NCBI GenBank assembly: GCA_013334735.1
Contig: JAAXXA010000104.1
Coordinates: 1 to 8,366, forward strand
Reading direction: 5' to 3'
DNA length: 8,366 nt
From: Bacteroidota bacterium
GTDB lineage: Bacteria > Bacteroidota > Bacteroidia > Bacteroidales > CG2-30-32-10
Within the stretch, counting starts at the first letter, position 1. Each line of letters opens with the position of its first letter. A model generated the notes under the pieces. It ran no database searches, had not been told where the DNA came from, and saw nothing but the letters and a program-made list of their open reading frames with translations. Position numbers and translations under genes: made by a program. Below, piece after piece: positions 1 to 5,638 of the stretch.

Positions 1-123
1 GGTGCGCATACTGTAACGTGGCAGCCTGCCGAATTAAGTAAAGGGGTATATCATTTCAGAATAACAGGCACTGATATCAATGGAAAAATACGTGAATATT
101 CAGATAAGTTGGTGAAATTTTAA
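1..123 (+). CDS. C-terminal end of a secreted protein with a FlgD-like / type IX sorting-tail-like domain (5' truncated)
   Basis: Frame 1 is open from the first base to a TAA at 121-123, giving 40 residues. The peptide contains HTVTWQPAELSKGVYHFRIT and ends in SDKLVKF. The pattern 'HTVxW...L..GVYxFRxT...(K)LVxF' is characteristic of the C-terminal beta-sandwich in many secreted Bacteroidota proteins (FlgD Ig-like domains and type A type IX sorting domains), where a hydrophobic Lys-Leu-Val-like strand closes the protein. From family knowledge, such tails direct outer-membrane export and surface attachment or release. The catalytic or binding part of the protein lies upstream of the window, so its function cannot be told. 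It is followed by 217 bp of repeats and a convergent gene, so it ends its transcription unit. Confidence 0.72.
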   Translation, partial: GAHTVTWQPAELSKGVYHFRITGTDINGKIREYSDKLVKF

Positions 124-139
124 TTAATTACGAATTAAA

Positions 140-173
140 AATTACGAATTATTAAATCCCGTAATTCGTAATT
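140..173. repeat. Perfect 12-bp inverted repeat (stem-loop)
   Basis: AATTACGAATTA at 140-151 and its exact reverse complement TAATTCGTAATT at 162-173 are separated by 10 bp. The hairpin starts 16 bp after the stop codon of the left-edge gene, so it may fold at the 3' end of that mRNA and slow decay or aid termination. It is AT-rich and has no T run after it, so a canonical terminator is not supported. The motif recurs at 289-317. Confidence 0.7.
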
Positions 174-187
174 GAACATTCGTAATT
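159..187 (+). repeat. 29-bp direct repeat, copy 1
   Basis: The 29 bases at 159-187 (beginning CCGTAATTCGTAATTGAACA) recur identically at 289-317, exactly 130 bp downstream. The unit contains two copies of CGTAATT. The two copies bracket a 101-bp segment that holds a degenerate interspersed element. Confidence 0.85.
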
Positions 188-213
188 CGATGTCTTTTAG
201 TAAAGGGTTTACT

Positions 214-240
214 TGTCATTTCGACCAACGGGAGAAATCT
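214..240 (+). repeat. Degenerate REP-like interspersed element (half-palindrome)
   Basis: The segment starts TGTCATTTCGACC and ends GGGAGAAATCT. It resembles one arm of a palindromic intergenic element I know from many Bacteroidota genomes, with arms of the type GTCATTTCGACC..GAGAAATCT facing AGATTTCTC..GAAATGAC. The expected second arm is only weakly recognisable near 253-285 (AGATATCTC and later GTCATTG), so this copy appears decayed. The family assignment is from memory of the pattern and not from a search. Confidence 0.45.
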
Positions 241-288
241 GTTTTCGGAGCTTTAGATATCTCAGGATGCTAACTATACGTCATTGAT

Positions 289-317
289 CCGTAATTCGTA
301 ATTGAACATTCGTAATT
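289..317 (+). repeat. 29-bp direct repeat, copy 2
   Basis: This is an exact second copy of 159-187. It ends 23 bp before the stop codon of the convergent Nramp gene (which ends at 341). It may be a remnant of the insertion or slippage that placed the 101-bp segment between the two copies. Confidence 0.85.
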
Positions 318-340
318 GTTTTGCCTTGTCAACTTATGCC

Positions 341-1606
341 TTATTTCATCAAAAAACTATAAAACAACCACAAATTAAGCAATGTAATTACTGTTCCGAT
401 AAGTAGAAGCATAATTTTTGTAAAGATAGTATTGACATATTTTCCCATAACTTTTTTAGAAGAAGTGAGATATATCTGCATAAAGATAGTTAATGGAAGC
501 TGAACACTTAATATCATTTGCGAAATAATGAGACCTTTAAAAGTATCATCTATCAGGAATATAATTAAAACTGCCATAATAATAGTAATACCTATTCCAA
601 GCCGGGTGTGATTATCTTTAATGTTATATGGCTCTTTAAAAACTCCTGCGAATATGGTACCTCCTGCCATTCCTGCTGTGATGCTCGATGCAATTCCCGC
701 GAACAACAAAGCTACGGCAAATATAATTGCTGCTGAATTTCCAAGTAATGGAGTTAGCATTTCTTTTGCCTGTTGCAATTCCGACACTTGTATCTTATTA
801 TTATAAAATGTAGCCACGGCAATAAGGATAATGGCGCTATTAATAGCCCAACCGATAATCATTGAAAAAATGGTATCAGCAAATTCAAACTTAAGTTGTC
901 TTTTAATAACAGAATCATTTTCCAGATTCCATTGCCTGCTTTGAATTATTTCGGAATGCAGGAACAAATTATGAGGCATCACAACAGCCCCAAGTACGCT
1001 CATTATTATCAATATTGACCCTTGTGGAAAGGCAGGGTGTATCCAGCATTTTACAGCTTCGCTCCAACTTATATCAATAATTGCAAGTTCATAAATAAAA
1101 GAAAATCCAATTAGTGAAACAAAACCGATTATAAATTTTTCAATTCTTTTGTAAGAGCTCGAAAATAAAAGATAAATTACAAGAATCGTTACTAATACCG
1201 CACCTATTTTTATTGGGATTTGAAAAAGCATATTTAATGCAATAGCTCCTCCTAGTATTTCAGCTAATGCTGTCGAAATGGCTGCTAACACTGCCGTTGA
1301 CAATACCGATTTTGAAACCCAATTTTTTGTGTAAGTAGTTGCTGCTTCCGATAAGCAAAGCCCTGTTGCAATTCCAAGATGTGCAACATTGTGCTGAAGA
1401 AATATAAGCATGATAGTGGAAAGTGTGATCACCCACAAAAGTGTGTAACCGAAACCGGAACCTGCGGCAATATTTGAAGCCCAGTTCCCCGGGTCAATAA
1501 AACCAATGGTTACAAGCAATCCGGGACCTATATATTTCAATATTTCCTTCGCGCCCAAAAACCTTTTATGGTCTTTTCGTGATATGTCTTTAATAAATTT
1601 CAACAT
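341..1606 (-). CDS. Nramp-family divalent metal (Mn2+/Fe2+) transporter
   Basis: This inner-membrane, proton-coupled importer of Mn2+ and Fe2+ is about 421 residues long, normal for bacterial Nramp/MntH, with about 11 hydrophobic segments. Numbered from the upstream TTG at 1621, the TM1 signature DPGN is at residues 43-46. The TM3 motif ALAEILGGA has its conserved Glu at 121, and the TM6 signature GAVVMPHNLFLHS places MPHN at 215-218. In characterised Nramp proteins, Asp and Asn of DPGN and Met of the MPH motif coordinate the ion, and that Met favours transition metals over Mg2+ or Al3+. All are present here. I prefer the ATG at 1606 because a good Bacteroidota -7 box (TAACTTTG) overlaps the TTG, which would leave the TTG outside the transcript. 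No metal-sensing regulator (MntR/DtxR) is next to it. The neighbouring dehydrogenase is divergent. Confidence 0.95.
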   Translation of the reverse strand: MLKFIKDISRKDHKRFLGAKEILKYIGPGLLVTIGFIDPGNWASNIAAGSGFGYTLLWVITLSTIMLIFLQHNVAHLGIATGLCLSEAATTYTKNWVSKSVLSTAVLAAISTALAEILGGAIALNMLFQIPIKIGAVLVTILVIYLLFSSSYKRIEKFIIGFVSLIGFSFIYELAIIDISWSEAVKCWIHPAFPQGSILIIMSVLGAVVMPHNLFLHSEIIQSRQWNLENDSVIKRQLKFEFADTIFSMIIGWAINSAIILIAVATFYNNKIQVSELQQAKEMLTPLLGNSAAIIFAVALLFAGIASSITAGMAGGTIFAGVFKEPYNIKDNHTRLGIGITIIMAVLIIFLIDDTFKGLIISQMILSVQLPLTIFMQIYLTSSKKVMGKYVNTIFTKIMLLLIGTVITLLNLWLFYSFLMK

Positions 1607-1618
1607 AATGTGGAATAG

Positions 1619-1626
1619 CAAAGTTA
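1619..1626 (-). promoter_or_regulatory. Bacteroidota -7 promoter element for the Nramp gene
   Basis: On the minus strand this reads TAACTTTG, a full match to the Bacteroidota primary-sigma -7 consensus TAnnTTTG. It predicts a transcription start near 1612-1614 and therefore a 5' leader of under 10 nt before the ATG at 1606. No convincing TTTG -33 element lies at the usual distance upstream, so the assignment rests on the -7 box and its position alone. Confidence 0.5.
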
Positions 1627-1673
1627 ACTGAAATTTTTAAAATGATTAAAAGTCATAATTCATCAAATTTATT

Positions 1674-1681
1674 TAATTTAG
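1674..1681 (+). promoter_or_regulatory. Possible -7 promoter element for the dehydrogenase gene
   Basis: TAATTTAG matches TAnnTTTG at all but one defined position and lies 27 bp before the GTG start at 1709. The divergent gap is only about 100 bp, so both genes must have their promoters here. There is no clear -33 element, so this is a weak call. Confidence 0.25.
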
Positions 1682-1708
1682 TCATTCAATTATTGAAAGA
1701 AAATAGTC

Positions 1709-2662
1709 GTGAATAATAATAAAATACTTTTTATTGACACCACTCATCCTTGTTTAAAAAAAATGCTTGAGGATGCAGGCTATTCCTGTGATTTGTTTAC
1801 TGAAAAAAATAGAAATGAAATTTTAAATATTATCGTTAATTACACAGGCATTATTATTCGCAGCAGAATAAAAATAGATAAAGAATTGCTGGATAAAGCC
1901 ACTAACTTAAAATTTGTTGGACGAGTGGGTGCCGGAATGGATAGCATTGATGTGGAATATGCCGTAAGCAAAGGTGTACATTGTTTTAATTCTCCTGAAG
2001 GCAACAGGGATGCGGTAGGCGAACATGCAATAGGAATGTTGCTTATGATGATGAATAATATTCGCAGGGCTGATATGCAGGTGCGGCAAGGCTTATGGAA
2101 GCGTGAAGAAAATAGGGGTGATGAAATAAAAGGAAAAACAATTGGTATTATAGGTTGCGGAAATATGGGTAGTTCTTTTGCCCGAAAATTATATGGCTTT
2201 GAAGCAAATGTTATCGCGTATGATAAATACAAATTTAATTATTCAAACGAATTTGTGAAAGAAGTTTCCCTTGATGAACTTTATGAACATGCCGATATTG
2301 TTAGTTTACACGTCCCTCTCACTGCCGGAACAAAATATATGTTCAATGATTCTTTTATTGAAAAGTTCAAAAAAAATATTTGGTTAATAAACACATCACG
2401 CGGACAAGTAGTAAATACCGATAGTTTAGTAACAGGATTGAAATCCGGGAAAATTAATGGTACCGCCCTCGATGTTATTGAATACGAAGAAACATCTTTC
2501 GAAAAGCTAAACAGCAAAGAACTTCCCGATGCATGGCAGTATCTTATCAATTCCGATAAAGTTATCCTAAGCCCTCACATTGCAGGCTGGACGCACGAAT
2601 CCAAAATAAAACTTGCCGAAATTTTAGGAGAAAAAATTATTGATTTTATGAAAAGGGTTTAG
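1709..2662 (+). CDS. NAD-dependent D-2-hydroxyacid dehydrogenase, phosphoglycerate dehydrogenase-like
   Basis: This 317-residue cytoplasmic oxidoreductase belongs to the D-isomer-specific 2-hydroxyacid dehydrogenase family, which interconverts 2-hydroxyacids and 2-oxoacids with NAD(H). The nucleotide-binding fold has GCGNMG (GxGxxG, 149-154), followed by an acidic residue at D172 that favours NAD over NADP. The catalytic set is complete: R231 in NTSRGQVV, E260 in DVIEYEE (29 residues later, the same spacing as Arg240-Glu269 in E. coli SerA), and H290 in SPHIAGWT. The substrate-domain motif VGRVGAGMDSID is at 70-81. It lacks the C-terminal ACT serine-sensing domain of SerA, so 3-phosphoglycerate is plausible but another 2-hydroxyacid is equally possible. 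The start is GTG: an in-frame TGA at 1694-1696 limits upstream choices, and the next ATG (1764) would remove the first beta-strand (KILFID). The purine-rich AAAGAAAA just before the GTG may help initiation. Confidence 0.9.
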   Translation: MNNNKILFIDTTHPCLKKMLEDAGYSCDLFTEKNRNEILNIIVNYTGIIIRSRIKIDKELLDKATNLKFVGRVGAGMDSIDVEYAVSKGVHCFNSPEGNRDAVGEHAIGMLLMMMNNIRRADMQVRQGLWKREENRGDEIKGKTIGIIGCGNMGSSFARKLYGFEANVIAYDKYKFNYSNEFVKEVSLDELYEHADIVSLHVPLTAGTKYMFNDSFIEKFKKNIWLINTSRGQVVNTDSLVTGLKSGKINGTALDVIEYEETSFEKLNSKELPDAWQYLINSDKVILSPHIAGWTHESKIKLAEILGEKIIDFMKRV

Positions 2663-2907
2663 TTCTTAATTTAATTGAATTTGTGATTCGCGAATTAATA
2701 AGAGTCCGTCTGCAAAGTCGTCATTGCGAACGCAGTGAAGCAACATAGCGGAGCGGCTCATGAACACCTTTAAAATAAAGGTTTTGTGAATAATCTCATC
2801 ATTGAGAGTCAAGAGATTGCTTCGTCGTACCTCCTCGCAATGACGTATTGTTTTGACATTATGGATAGGAACTAGTTAGTGGTTATTAAGAAACATTAAA
2901 ATATAAA
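2663..2907. other. Intergenic gap holding a palindromic interspersed element
   Basis: There is no ORF here. Just after the dehydrogenase stop lies a 10-bp perfect palindrome, ATTCGCGAAT (2686-2695), which is too short and loop-less to be a terminator. The rest is dominated by the 127-bp element at 2719-2845, followed by about 60 bp leading to the ORF6N gene, where I see no convincing promoter box. Confidence 0.6.
2719..2845. repeat. 127-bp palindromic interspersed element (REP/MITE-like)
   Basis: The ends are inverted: CGTCATTGCGA at 2719-2729 pairs exactly with TCGCAATGACG at 2835-2845. Just inside, GAAGCAA (2737-2743) pairs with TTGCTTC (2817-2823). The centre has its own hairpin, ACCTTTA (2766-2772) with TAAAGGT (2776-2782) and a 3-nt loop. 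I recognise the arms (CATTGCGA..GAAGCAA and TTGCTTC..TCGCAATG) as a pattern recurring in intergenic regions of many Bacteroidota and some other bacteria. It has no coding capacity. If transcribed it would form a long stem. It lies between two co-oriented genes and may separate their transcripts. Confidence 0.8.
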
Positions 2908-3474
2908 ATGCAACTACAAAAAATTGAAACAAAAATTTTCGAAATCAGAGGGCAAAAAGTAATGTTAGATTTTGATCTTGCTGAATTGTATGAAGTGGAA
3001 ACACGGACTTTAAACCAAGCCGTAAAACGAAATATTGATATTTTCCCCGATGACTTTATGTTTCAGCTTACAAAAATTGAATTGGAAGCTATATTGTCAC
3101 AAATTGTGATGACAAATCCTGAAAATATTGGTAATAAAGGAATGCAAAACTTGAAATCACAAAATGTGATATCAAGTTGGGGAGGAAATCGAAAATTACC
3201 TTTTGCATTTACCGAACACGGAGTAACAATGCTTGCAAATGTATTAAAAAGTAAAAAAGCAAGGCAAACAAGTATTGCAATAGTAAGGGCTTTTATTGCT
3301 TTAAAACAGTATGCACTTACACATAAAGAACTTACTTATAAGCTTAAAGAAATAGAGAATAAATACAATAAACAATTTAAAGATGTTTACGAAGCAATAA
3401 ACTATTTGCTACAAAAAGACGAGCAAAAAATCGAGCAAAAAGAACGCAAACAAATAGGATTTAAAAGACCTTGA
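2908..3474 (+). CDS. ORF6N domain-containing protein (phage KilA-N/antirepressor-like)
   Basis: This 188-residue protein is probably DNA-binding. Residues 1 to about 135 match the ORF6N domain: KIFEIRGQKVMLDFDLAELY, VETRTLNQAVKRN, FPDDFMFQL, then SSWGGNRKLPFAFTEHG and MLANVLKS(KKARQ). The C-terminal 45 residues (ALTHKELTYKLKEIENKYN...QKDEQKIEQKERKQIGF) are charged and helical, probably a coiled coil or oligomerisation tail. ORF6N is found in phage antirepressor-type proteins, but Bacteroidota carry many chromosomal copies without a prophage, and no phage gene is visible nearby. Two palindromic codon blocks exactly 60 nt apart encode SQIVMT (64-69) and SQNVIS (84-89), hinting at an internal 20-codon duplication. 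The ATG at 2908 has an AT-rich leader and no Shine-Dalgarno site. The actual target is unknown. Confidence 0.88.
   Translation: MQLQKIETKIFEIRGQKVMLDFDLAELYEVETRTLNQAVKRNIDIFPDDFMFQLTKIELEAILSQIVMTNPENIGNKGMQNLKSQNVISSWGGNRKLPFAFTEHGVTMLANVLKSKKARQTSIAIVRAFIALKQYALTHKELTYKLKEIENKYNKQFKDVYEAINYLLQKDEQKIEQKERKQIGFKRP
3097..3109. repeat. Inverted repeat within the ORF6N gene, first block
   Basis: TCACAAATTGTGA has perfect 6-bp arms around one central base and encodes SQIV(M). A related block lies exactly 60 nt downstream at 3157-3169. Confidence 0.6.
3151..3175. repeat. Near-perfect 25-bp palindrome within the ORF6N gene, second block
   Basis: Arms TTGAAATCACA and TGTGATATCAA flank a 3-bp centre with a single mismatch pair. 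The core TCACAAAATGTGA (3157-3169) resembles the block at 3097-3109. It lies inside coding sequence (LKSQNVIS), so it may simply be codon coincidence plus duplication. Confidence 0.6.
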
Positions 3475-3554
3475 TAAATATATCAAATTTAGAAACTTCA
3501 TTTTATGTAAGCGTTGATCGTATAGAGAAAAAATAAGAATAAAATAAATAAATT

Positions 3555-4595
3555 ATGTTTAAAAATTATAAACCTGATCAGATAGTAATTCATTTCATAG
3601 GTAACAAATCCCTGGATGAAGGTGTTAAAATTTCAAATGATAAATTGAATACTGATGACAATTTAATAAATTTATTTTCATCTTATTTTACTTCTTCTTT
3701 TAAATCAACAGAATTTTATAATCTTTCACATCAAAATGATTTAAAGTACAACGAAGTTTATGGCTACATTTCTGAAATATTTGATGATACTGATGAATTA
3801 TACCAACAAAGTGTAAATCTTGCAAAGCACCTTTATGAGCAAAGCATTCATCCTAAAGTAAAATCCGGAGAATTTTATGTGGCATATTTCAAAGACTGCG
3901 ATATTGATGGCGAAAATGTGGATGCAGTAGGTCTTTTTAAATCAGAAAATAAAGATACTTTTTTAAAAGTGCAGCACACAAAAGATAATTTTGAAATAAA
4001 CAGCGAAGAAGGAATTAATATACATAAGCTGGATAAAGGCTGCCTGATTTTCAATTCTGAAAGAGAAAAAGGTTATTTGGTTGCAATAGTGGATAACTCG
4101 GGCAAAGGTTATGAAGCGCAATACTGGCGCGATGATTTTTTGCATGTAAGTCCCCGTAATGATAATTACCATCAAACCCAAAATCTCTTAACTCTCTGCA
4201 AGCATTTTGTAACCGAACAGTTACCGGAAGAAGTCAATAACGTATCCCGTGCCGATCAGGTTGATTTGTTAAATAAATCATTAAATTTTTTTAAAGAAAA
4301 TGATTCTTTTAATTTAAAAGACTTCGAGGAAGAAGTAATTCAAAAACCTAAAGCCATTAAAGCATTCAGAGATTTTAAAGAACAATTCGAAGAAAAAAGG
4401 GAGATTCATATTTCTGATGAGTTTGATATTTCATCACCTGCTGTAAAGAAACAACAACGCGTTTTTAAAAGTGTGATTAAACTCGATAAGAATTTCCACA
4501 TATATGTCCATGGAAATAATGAGTTGATTGAGCGCGGATTTGATGAAACAACGGGCATGCACTATTATAAAGTGTTTTTTAAAGAAGAAAGTTAA
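3555..4595 (+). CDS. Nucleoid-associated protein, NA37/YejK (NdpA) family
   Basis: This 346-residue protein resembles the NA37 family (E. coli YejK, about 335 residues), nucleoid-associated proteins of poorly defined function. The family pattern runs along the whole length. The N-terminus is IVIHFIGNKSLDEGVKISND (11-30). The middle holds the beta-strand VDAVGLFKSENKDTFLKV (122-139) and KGCLIFNSEREKGYLVAIVD (161-180), then YWRDDFLHV (190-198). The C-terminus is FHIYVHG...IERGFDE..GMHYYKVFF. Bacteroidota homologues usually share the opening GNKSLDEG motif. There are no signal peptide or membrane segments, so it is cytoplasmic. It starts 80 bp after the ORF6N gene with an AT-only leader (AATAAAATAAATAAATT) and no Shine-Dalgarno site. 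Co-transcription with ORF6N is possible but not shown. The family assignment is from recognition of motifs. Confidence 0.85.
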   Translation: MFKNYKPDQIVIHFIGNKSLDEGVKISNDKLNTDDNLINLFSSYFTSSFKSTEFYNLSHQNDLKYNEVYGYISEIFDDTDELYQQSVNLAKHLYEQSIHPKVKSGEFYVAYFKDCDIDGENVDAVGLFKSENKDTFLKVQHTKDNFEINSEEGINIHKLDKGCLIFNSEREKGYLVAIVDNSGKGYEAQYWRDDFLHVSPRNDNYHQTQNLLTLCKHFVTEQLPEEVNNVSRADQVDLLNKSLNFFKENDSFNLKDFEEEVIQKPKAIKAFRDFKEQFEEKREIHISDEFDISSPAVKKQQRVFKSVIKLDKNFHIYVHGNNELIERGFDETTGMHYYKVFFKEES

Positions 4596-4709
4596 TGTGG
4601 AGGAATTTTTTGAAAATTTTTAGATCAATTCCATTTACATATTGTCTTTACTGAAAAGCTGCATCTTTTTGTTAACAATAGTTTAAAGATAATAATATTT
4701 GTTGAATAT

Positions 4710-4797
4710 CTCTCTGTGTAACTCAGTGAAAACTCTCTGTGATCTCTGTGTTAAAAAAAATAATTAACACAGAGAACCACTAAGAAGTCACGAAGAA
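4710..4797. repeat. CTCTGTGT/ACACAGAG interspersed palindromic element
   Basis: Three CTCTGTG repeats on the left (CTCTGTGTAACTCAGTG, CTCTGTGA, CTCTGTGTTAA) face AACACAGAGAACCACTAAGAAG on the right. The core is a perfect 11-bp stem, CTCTGTGTTAA (4744-4754) with TTAACACAGAG (4764-4774), around a 9-base A-rich loop. I recognise this 'CTCTGTG..CACAGAG' arrangement as a dispersed intergenic repeat found in many unrelated bacteria. It does not code. It could act as a transcript-end hairpin for the upstream gene, but no T tract follows the stem. Confidence 0.75.
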
Positions 4798-4932
4798 CCA
4801 ATTAGAAAAAGAGTTTGATTTAATCACATTTTTTTGTTTTAGAAGAAAGCATTCAAACATTCAACAGATAAATATTTAAAAAATCGTCAAAAGAATTAAT
4901 AAACAATATTACGAAATCAAAATTCTATAATG

Positions 4933-4940
4933 TAAATTCG
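4933..4940 (+). promoter_or_regulatory. Possible -7 promoter element for the secreted Ig-like protein
   Basis: TAAATTCG differs from the Bacteroidota -7 consensus TAnnTTTG at one position and lies 20 bp before the ATG at 4961. There is no recognisable -33 TTTG, so this is a weak candidate only. Confidence 0.2.
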
Positions 4941-4960
4941 CTTTTAATCTGATTAAATAA

Positions 4961-5449
4961 ATGAAAAAAATATTATTAATATTATTAATCCATTACTGTT
5001 TTTCTTTGCAATTATTTTCTCAAACAGTCGATTCAACAAGGGTAGTAGTTAATATTGACAAAAAAGAATATTATGAAAAAGAGAAGGTAATTATAGAAAT
5101 AATTAATAAATCTAAGGACACTCTTTACGCGTACAACCTAACTTCTGCAAATATTTTATTATACTATTTTGACAATGGTGATTGGATAATTAAAGATTTC
5201 CAAAAACTGCATAATGGAGAAATTGCCTTGACTAATTTTGATCCAAACACCAAAATGATATTTATATGGGACCAAACAGTTTGGAAACAAAATCAAAAAG
5301 ATACTATGGTGCCGGCAAAAGCTGGGAAATACAGAATTCAATTCAAATATTGGTTGCCATCTGATATTAAATATAATGGCTATCATTTATCTAATGTTAA
5401 TGACAAGCCATATTATTTGATTACCCCAATGGACTTTAAAATAAAATGA
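4961..5449 (+). CDS. Small secreted protein with an Ig-like (BsuPI-like) beta-sandwich, function unknown
   Basis: This 162-residue exported protein starts with a signal peptide: Lys-Lys, then a Leu/Ile-rich core, then LQLFSQ, with a predicted signal peptidase I cut after Gln21. The mature part begins TVDSTRVVVNIDKKEYYEKE and alternates short hydrophobic strands: VIIEIINKSKDTLYAYN (43-59), ILLYYFDNGDWIIKDF (65-80), MIFIWDQTVW (99-108), KAGKYRIQFKYWL (120-132). The order 'xVxxxIxNxSxDTLY ... PAKAGKYRI' resembles bacterial Ig-like domains of the proteinase-inhibitor BsuPI type, but I claim only the fold, not inhibition. The mature protein lacks Cys and any enzymatic motif. No C-terminal type IX sorting domain is visible, so it is likely periplasmic. 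The start has an AT-rich leader (GATTAAATAA) and no Shine-Dalgarno site. The next gene also encodes a small exported protein, but they are 189 bp apart. Confidence 0.8.
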   Translation: MKKILLILLIHYCFSLQLFSQTVDSTRVVVNIDKKEYYEKEKVIIEIINKSKDTLYAYNLTSANILLYYFDNGDWIIKDFQKLHNGEIALTNFDPNTKMIFIWDQTVWKQNQKDTMVPAKAGKYRIQFKYWLPSDIKYNGYHLSNVNDKPYYLITPMDFKIK

Positions 5450-5546
5450 TAACATTGCATAAATGTATTCAAGGAGCAAAGACGAAAAAAATGAATATAT
5501 TTATTATATATTTGTCAGATTTCCTGTAGGATAAATTTAACGTTTG

Positions 5547-5554
5547 TAACTTCG
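5547..5554 (+). promoter_or_regulatory. Possible -7 promoter element for the lipoprotein gene
   Basis: TAACTTCG is one base away from TAnnTTTG and lies 84 bp before the ATG at 5639. TTTG stands immediately upstream at 5543-5546, too close to serve as -33. The gap 5450-5638 otherwise holds only AT-rich sequence with no ORF. Weak. Confidence 0.15.
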
Positions 5555-5638
5555 AAAAATATTTTTATGGACAATTCAAAAGTGCAATAAAACTGCCACC
5601 TAAATTCAAGTGCCCGTTGTTATAAAAAATGAAATAAA

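Larger units (their letters stand above)
124..340. other. Repeat-rich intergenic gap between convergent genes
   Basis: This gap between the convergent left-edge gene and the Nramp transporter has no credible ORF. It is filled with copies of the short motif AATTCGTAATT and its reverse complement, with a stem-loop at 140-173, a 29-bp direct repeat (159-187 and 289-317) and a degenerate interspersed half-palindrome at 214-240. The features are listed separately. No clear rho-independent terminator with a T tract was found for either converging gene; the 140-173 hairpin is the only candidate and it lacks a T tract. Confidence 0.7.
4596..4960. other. Intergenic gap with one palindromic element, otherwise AT-rich
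   Basis: This 365-bp gap between the NA37 gene and the secreted-protein gene has no usable ORF. It holds the CTCTGTGT-type element at 4710-4797. The 3' part (about 4800-4960) is AT-rich leader and presumably contains the promoter of the next gene; the best -7 candidate is TAAATTCG at 4933-4940, one base off TAnnTTTG. No clear terminator follows the NA37 stop codon. Confidence 0.6.

Noticed and set aside
140..317. Repeated CGTAATT motifs as a CRISPR array
   Set aside because: There are only two exact 29-bp copies with 101 bp of unrelated DNA between them, no regular spacers and no cas gene.
621..806. Plus-strand ORF of 61 codons inside the Nramp gene
   Set aside because: It is a shadow of the conserved transporter reading frame with no independent support.
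1607..1621. TTG start giving a 5-residue longer Nramp protein
   Set aside because: A consensus -7 promoter box overlaps the TTG, and an ATG five codons in leaves the conserved domain intact.
1840..2232. Minus-strand ORF of 130 codons
   Set aside because: It lies wholly antisense to the well-supported dehydrogenase with all catalytic motifs on the plus strand, and its translation has no recognisable domain.
2686..2695. Palindrome ATTCGCGAAT after the dehydrogenase as a terminator
   Set aside because: It has no loop and no T run, and is only 10 bp long.
3097..3169. TCACA/TGTGA blocks as CRP-type operators
   Set aside because: The half-sites are in the inverse order to the CRP site (TGTGA-N6-TCACA), the spacing is 3 bases, and they lie in coding sequence.
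2908..4595. ORF6N plus nucleoid-associated protein as a toxin-antitoxin or phage-defence pair
   Set aside because: The genes are 80 bp apart, neither matches a known toxin or effector, and no phage, nuclease or other defence gene is nearby.
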